From Zychaea mexicana (lineage: Eukaryota; Mucoromycota; Mucoromycetes; Mucorales; Lichtheimiaceae): a DNA stretch of 64,000 nt. Shown here one piece after another: positions 58,525-64,000 of this stretch. The notes under the pieces were generated by a model. It ran no database searches, was not told the origin of the DNA, and saw only the letters and a program-made list of their open reading frames with translations. The position numbers and the translations under genes were made by a program. The stretch lies in the NCBI RefSeq assembly GCF_025766255.1, contig NW_026516669.1:620001-684000 (forward strand), given 5' to 3'. Each line of letters starts with the position of its first letter. Position 1 is the stretch's first letter.

Positions 58525-61500
58525 TAGCAACATGCCAAATAAAAAAAAAAGTCTAAACCATGTTTGCGCCATGCTACTGCAACTGCATTTTCTTCCATTC
58601 ACCCCTTCGCTTCTAACTAAGAACCCCTGCAGCATCAGCAGCACCGAATGACGATGTTACGCAAAAAAAAGCTAGGAAAAGGGGTGAACGCAATTGAGGA
58701 GAAGAGTATGAGTAACTTTTTTTATAATAAATAAAGCTTGCCGATATTTGGCTCAAAAGATGTTTAGCTACATTACATGTAGTTACATGTAAATATGTAG
58801 AAGGTTTACCTCTCTCCTTTCTTCTACGACCACGGGACCATGCTTAATTTTATAGCATACTCTCGGGAACTGCCAAGAGCAGCATGTGCTCCTCTTTCCC
58901 CTCCCGCTGTCGTTGCTCTCTCGTCTTATCTCTTTTAAATACAGCAAACGTAATATCATGGCCAAAATATTACGTGACGCGTATCATGATTCAAGTAGCC
59001 TGAATGATACAGTACTTCTGGAAGGTTTTAAAATACACACATCACATGTTTACATAATATAGACATCCCGTTCTTTGCATGTTTTAAAATGGCGGAGCCC
59101 CTATTGCAAGTGAGTCTATAGCATCAATTCGTGAGTTCGCTGTTATCAGCGGTACATAATGCTTGACTGGCAAGTTTGATATATAGGGTCGCCCGGCCGG
59201 ATTTAAGATACCTAGGAGAAAAACACAACTTTATATAGGAAGGTCTGGCAGGGGCAAACAAAGCAAGTGGGAGTGTTGAATGAAAACGACGATTGATTAT
59301 AATATGCTGTACATTTGAGAGCCATGACAAAGTGATGCCTCCGTTGTAACGCTACATCATCCAAATTCTCGGATTACCGTTTGAGTCTTTGAGACCTTAC
59401 AGGGTCTTGGAAGGCCGTTTCAGGATTCCGAAAGGCTGCAAACGGCTACGAACGGCAATTTGTATCTTGCGGATGAATTGGCTGGACTCGTCGCCATTCT
59501 CTTATTCTCATTCTCTGCATTGTTGTATGCACAACAGAACCCTTGACGAGCACATGGATATGATACAGAGAAACTCGTGGTGCGAAAACGTACGTACCTT
59601 GATCATCAAACAATTTCGTTATTGGCAGACTTTAGCGAAGGAAAAAACAGGAGCATTTTTTGTGCACTCGCTATCATTGTATAGTATGTAAGATAGCAAA
59701 GGTTTATAGATCTCTTTTATTCTGCTCATACGATGTGTATGCATACTGTACATACGCATGATATGAAATATATAACGGGTATTTTAGAGCACTGGGATAT
59801 CTGGCATATAACTATCAGGATCGTGTAATCGCACCAGACAAGAAGATAATGTCATGTTTACATACATACTATCAACGTGATCCACATAATACAAAAAAGG
59901 CATTTGCAGCACATCGGTAGACATGTATGTTTTTAACTGTTACATGTACGCAAAGTAGGTTACAATGTAAAGTAAACAAGCAGCTGCCGATGTCCGTAAA
60001 TACTTCTCGCAACGGACGATTATATAATGCATACACTGAAATCTCTAACTTAAGGTTTTGCTGACATCTAGAAAGATATCATATGTATGTGGATCTACGA
60101 TATTGGTCAAGCCATGATACATAAAAGAGCACATTACCAAAAAAAAGGCGCACCAAATATCTATCCACGTGATGAAGCAAAAGCAGCAACAAAAAGCTGC
60201 GTACACACCAGTCTTTTTGCATTGGTTAATTATCATTACGTGGGATGTTATCGCCCCCTCAAATCAAAAGCATAGTATACATACCTTATATAGTCGATCC
60301 CCTGCCATTGTATTTAGGTGCCACCGCTCAGGCCTTCTTTTTGAGTTATGATAAGACTGACAAACTATAAGTATCTCACTGAAGTACCGCTGTTACGAAC
60401 ACAATTCGACAATCAGCATTAATACGATACCATAAAACCTTCATCAAACAGGAAGAACGGTATCGAAGAATAATCAAACCATATCCTATGTCGTAGTTTC
60501 TGACGAAATTCTTGACTTGAAGGCGGGATTCGCAGATAGCAACATATTATATCGCCATGTATATATACTTAGATATATGTAGTATCATCTTTATCATTTC
60601 TTTCTGTACTAAAGCGAGACATATGTACCAGACATTTTCCCTCACATGTACGGCACTACTGTACATGTATCACACTGAGATTCATCATTAGTCACAAATG
60701 ATAAACGATGAAGTCGTTTTTACATACCGTCTCTATCTCGTTATGTAGTACATGTTAATAAAATGCATATTACCTTGTTTTTATCTATGTATATCGGCAG
60801 CAGCACGACGTTATGATCATTATTGCCCCTTTCCAAGATTAAACGACCGTGTATGCGCTCAAAGGCTGCGGATCTGTTTCCAGTGGTGTCTGAAGATCAT
60901 TAAATTTATGAGTTCTATAACCCATTATCATACATGCTAGTTTATGCTAAAATTTCATTGAGCTTTGATCCTGAGCCTGTTTCTTGGCACTTAAATACTA
61001 TGTACACATCGTAAATTTATTAATGACATACTCCATGACTATGTGTCTGACCTTCATTCTTTTTGGAACGGGCCCACTACTTGTAGAGAATGCTCAGCAG
61101 CGAATGATACACTGCGTACAGAAGACTGTGAAATACACTATTAAACGAGTCGTTTATGTTTGTATTGTGGGCTCACATGCATGATTTAATCCCTGAGAGT
61201 ACTATCTCTATATATATTGATCGACGTTTTCTTTAGTGCATTTGTTCGATACACTCCGAAAAACAGCTAAAGAGATGACTAAGAATAGAGCCTTTAATGC
61301 AACAAGACGCCATGCAGAAAGAGACCAAAAACACGAGAACATGTAAAAAAAAAACTTGATTCCAAGTGTACCAGGTTAATGATAAGACCTCGCTCCATCA
61401 CATAACAATGGAAATGCAAGGGGCGACTGAGTTACACTGCTCATGGAAACGAACTTCGTGTCACCGTAGCATTATGCCTTTTGTAGCATGCAGCATTGTG

Positions 61501-62011
61501 CACACGGACCTGGCAACAGTGATAATGATGATGCTTAACAGACGGAGAAAAAGGTTGTTAAACTCCTTTTTAGACTGCCAAGAAGCAGTGTATATTGACT
61601 AGCGGGGAATGTCGCGACCCATGAAGCCAAGCTAGACGGTGCCAATGAGAAGGAGATTTCGAAACTTATCGAAAACCCATGACGCGTATTTGCTGTCTAT
61701 AAAAATTTACGCTATACCTGAAAGCGACTTTTTTCCTCGATTTAGCACCAAATCGTCGCCATTTTCCCCTTCGCTGTTCTTAGTGCACATTATCCCATTG
61801 ATGGATGATAGCTTCGTCATTCAGTCTTTCGGACTATAAGTTCTTCTCTCCACACAGCGTTTCCGACTTCTTTTTTTCCACTTGTCCCACAAAGATCAAT
61901 CTTCCTACTCTTCCTATTTTTCTACCCTCTCTCTCTCTTTTTCTATTTTTCTCATCCATTCTCTCATTTAGGCAGAACAACTGCGTTTGGAAGGAAACGA
62001 AAGCAGAGAAG
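58525..62011. other. Gene-poor stretch upstream of the GDSL esterase
   Basis: About 3.5 kb without a recognisable gene. All open frames are below 100 codons and lack motifs. Sequence shows scattered TACATGTA-type palindromes (for example ~58771-58795 and ~60640-60680) and A/T-rich tracts. A CT run (~61927-61953) precedes the esterase start. Confidence 0.5.
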
Positions 62012-63122
62012 ATGCTTTATTCATATTTCGTGTATTATGTAACGTTATTGGCTGTTGTTGTTTGGACATGCGCCGCTGCAGATCCTCAAAAAAACCAACT
62101 GATCGTGTTCGGTGATTCATACACTGGTAAAATCAGATATCCTGTTCGATGTTTTTTTCATAGGCAAGTGTCTCACACATTATCCCATTCACTTGTTGCA
62201 ACGCGATGTGACATCAGCCGATGAAACCGACCTGTGTAATGGCCCGAAATGGGTTCGGCAACTGGGAAGCACATGGAGTAACGTTTCGATAACGAACTTC
62301 GCTGTGGGTGGTGCATGTTGTATGAAGAGTGAAAATACTCCCAGCCCACCAATTACCCAACAAGCAGACAGCTATCTTGCCGAAAATCCAGACAACGACC
62401 CGGCTACCAGCGTATACAGCATCTTTGTCGGCATCAATGATATGATTGCAAACGAGGGTAAATACTTGTTGCTAGTATTGGTAAATTTGGAATGTGATAT
62501 TAACTTGTTGTGTGGGTCACCAGCACCCAACGACGTTATTTCGTGTATTCAAAGTCAGATAACTAGATTGAATCAACAAGTGCAGGGCAAGCAGTTCTTG
62601 ATATTCAACATGGTTCCTTTTGATCACAGCCCTCGGATAATACAAGACAACCAAGCCAATTCTGCGGCACAGTGGATTGATGAATTCAACCAGAACCTCC
62701 ATACATCCATGTCCTCTTTGCAGCAGCAATACTCGAATTTAACAATTGTCGTGATTGATACGCATGCCACGCTCCTCAACGTACTCAATCATCCAGCCGA
62801 CTTTGGAATCACCAAAGGCGTCACTGATTATTACACGCATGTGAGCCCAGACCCTGGATCTAGCGGTGGCCAGATGCTCCAGAATGGCAACAAGTACTTT
62901 TGGTTTGATAATGCGCATATCACCAGCATTGTCCACGAGCAAATTAGCAAAGCTGTCGTTGCCCAGCAACCGTTCCCATATCTTCCACTCATGGGTTCTC
63001 CTAGCTCGCCCAGCAACCCAATGGATCCTCACTATACATCTCCTCCTTCTACAGCATCCTCCACTGCACACCGTAATTACGCGCTGGCCACGTTCTTGAT
63101 CGCTCTTGCTTTACTGTCATAG
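62012..63122 (+). CDS. Secreted GDSL (SGNH-family) esterase, possibly GPI-anchored
   Basis: SGNH/GDSL hydrolases cleave esters, often acetyl groups on plant or fungal polysaccharides or lipids. Exons 62012-62126, 62218-62457 and 62524-63122 give 317 residues. The signal peptide is VTLLAVVVWTCAAAD. Block I is FGDSYT (catalytic Ser), completed across intron 1 as TADETDLCNGPKWV. Block II is FAVGGACC with the oxyanion Gly. Block III is FVGINDM with the conserved Asn. Block V is FDNAHIT, the Asp/His pair. All four blocks are intact. The C-terminus is a Ser/Pro spacer (PSSPSNPMDPHYTSPPST) followed by a hydrophobic tail (NYALATFLIALALLS), the layout of a GPI-anchor signal. It is similar in size to fungal CE16-type acetylesterases; substrate is unproven. 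Confidence 0.93.
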
Positions 63123-63252
63123 AAATTCCCATCACTGTCATCATCCACTTTTTGTTTTATATCTTTCTCACATGTTAATGCTTTGTAACTTTTCTCTGTC
63201 TTTCTAATGTACAAAATTCTATTCCTTATTTTACAACCTATTTCCAAGATAG

Positions 63253-63611
63253 TCATGATGATTTTTTCTGCTGTTGGTCACTGTTGCTGCTGTTGGTATT
63301 GTCGCCAAAAGAGGTCGAAGGGAATGGTGCTTCTTTGCGTGACTCGTCCAAAAGCTTATCGATGCCTTTTTCTTTCAAGGTAACCTAAAAAAAAAGAAGA
63401 TACGAGTTAAATAATCGTTTATGGCAGCAGGGGCCCTGTCAAAAAATAAACTTTTACACTTTACCATAACGCATGCGCGATAATCCTTGAACAGATCTTC
63501 ACATTCGGGTGTAGTGTCACCCTTGAGAAACTTTTCAGAATACCATTTGTTGAAACAATTGTCGTATTTTTGCTTTAATTCTGTGCAATCGGCACCAACA
63601 CTGGAAGACAT
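63253..63611 (-). CDS. MDM35: Mdm35 (TRIAP1) twin CX9C intermembrane-space protein
   Basis: Mdm35 pairs with Ups1/PRELI proteins in the mitochondrial intermembrane space to shuttle phosphatidic acid and other lipids. Exon 1 is 63611-63465 (49 codons) and exon 2 is 63384-63253, giving 92 residues. The start [19 protein letters not shown] carries the first CX9C pair (Cys 9 and 19). [11 protein letters not shown] forms the second. [11 protein letters not shown] between them is the family signature. The intron falls after ACVM, and exon 2 continues [20 protein letters not shown], then an Asn/Ser/Gln tail. There is no cleavable presequence, consistent with Mia40-dependent import. The length is close to that of other fungal members (80-90). 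Confidence 0.94.
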
Positions 63612-64000
63612 TTTGTTGTAGAAAAAGAAAGGTAAACGAATAAAAACAGCCCAGCCGGGGTTCATCTCCCAAGCAGGAAAGTTTGTGTCCACGCTTTTCG
63701 GATTAATGAAGTACCGAAGTCAAATAGATAGAGGGACCACAGGTCTAATTCTTTAGTTCAAACATTTATGAAAGACTCAGTGACCTTGTGTAATTGGTCA
63801 TTTCCTTGCGGTACAATTGGAAGGAAAATTAAGTCAGGACTGAGAAGAAACTGCGGATGTTTCAAATCGTCGTTGAAAGTGTGCGAGGCTAGTTAAGAGA
63901 ATAAAAGAATTCTTAATCAGGGAAAGAAGGGGACGGATAATTAGAATGAGAAGAAGGCCATTTTGGAATATGCTGTAAGGACGAGTATATACGTGTGTGT
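63612..64000. other. Upstream of MDM35 to window end
   Basis: There is no gene that I can support. It includes the promoter side of MDM35 and ends in purine-rich sequence and a short GT run at the edge. Confidence 0.4.

Overview
The window is eukaryotic nuclear DNA. It is A/T-leaning, its genes are separated by long non-coding gaps, and most genes are cut by short GT..AG introns of about 55-150 bp. The gene content is fungal: velvet domain, septin, HAL-family kinase, TFIIIC, CAP/PR-1 protein and Mdm35. The small introns, the Gln/His/Ser/Pro-rich tails, a Shaker-like Kv channel and a protein with paired GRF-like Cys clusters suggest an early-diverging filamentous fungus, most likely Mucoromycota (Mucorales-like). 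That placement is an inference from protein character, not from a marker-gene comparison.

Layout. 1-1656 (-) holds an F-box/LRR gene whose F-box is broken by two single-base frameshifts. 2630-4213 and 17249-18750 are two copies, in opposite orientation, of one ~1.5 kb segment carrying a small membrane-protein gene; the right copy is decayed. Directly against the left copy is an allantoate-permease-type MFS transporter (4214-6914, +). It lacks its first exon, has an in-frame stop, and carries a 964 bp Tc1/mariner (pogo-like) element flanked by TA in its last membrane exon. Between the two inverted copies lie two housekeeping genes: the large TFIIIC subunit (tau138/Sfc3 type, 7026-14702, -) and 60S ribosomal protein L9 (15418-16074, -).

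From 21 to 30 kb there are a HAL-type Ser/Thr kinase (+), a voltage-gated K+ channel (-) and a secreted CAP-domain protein (+). The stretch 31-34 kb contains only what look like decayed coding remnants. From 34.7 to 42.6 kb there is an ALDH3-type fatty aldehyde dehydrogenase (+), then a head-to-head pair of organellar GTPases (MnmE/MSS1 on -, EngB/YihA type on +) sharing a 145 bp promoter gap, and a velvet-domain regulator (-). From 45 to 53 kb are the PKA regulatory subunit, a Cdc12-type septin, a GRF-like zinc protein and a small coiled-coil RING protein, all on +. 53.3-56.4 kb holds a protein with three HMG boxes (-). 56.5-62 kb is gene-poor and contains a 319 bp fold-back MITE. The window ends with a GDSL esterase (+) and Mdm35 (-).

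Functional themes. HAL kinase and Kv channel are close neighbours and both bear on K+/membrane potential. MSS1 and EngB both serve mitochondrial translation. TFIIIC and RPL9 are core gene-expression genes. PKA-R, velvet and the HMG protein are developmental regulators. No prokaryote-like system (CRISPR, operon, phage) is present. The most unusual region is the left 19 kb, where an inverted duplication, a transposon insertion and three pseudogenes surround two essential genes.
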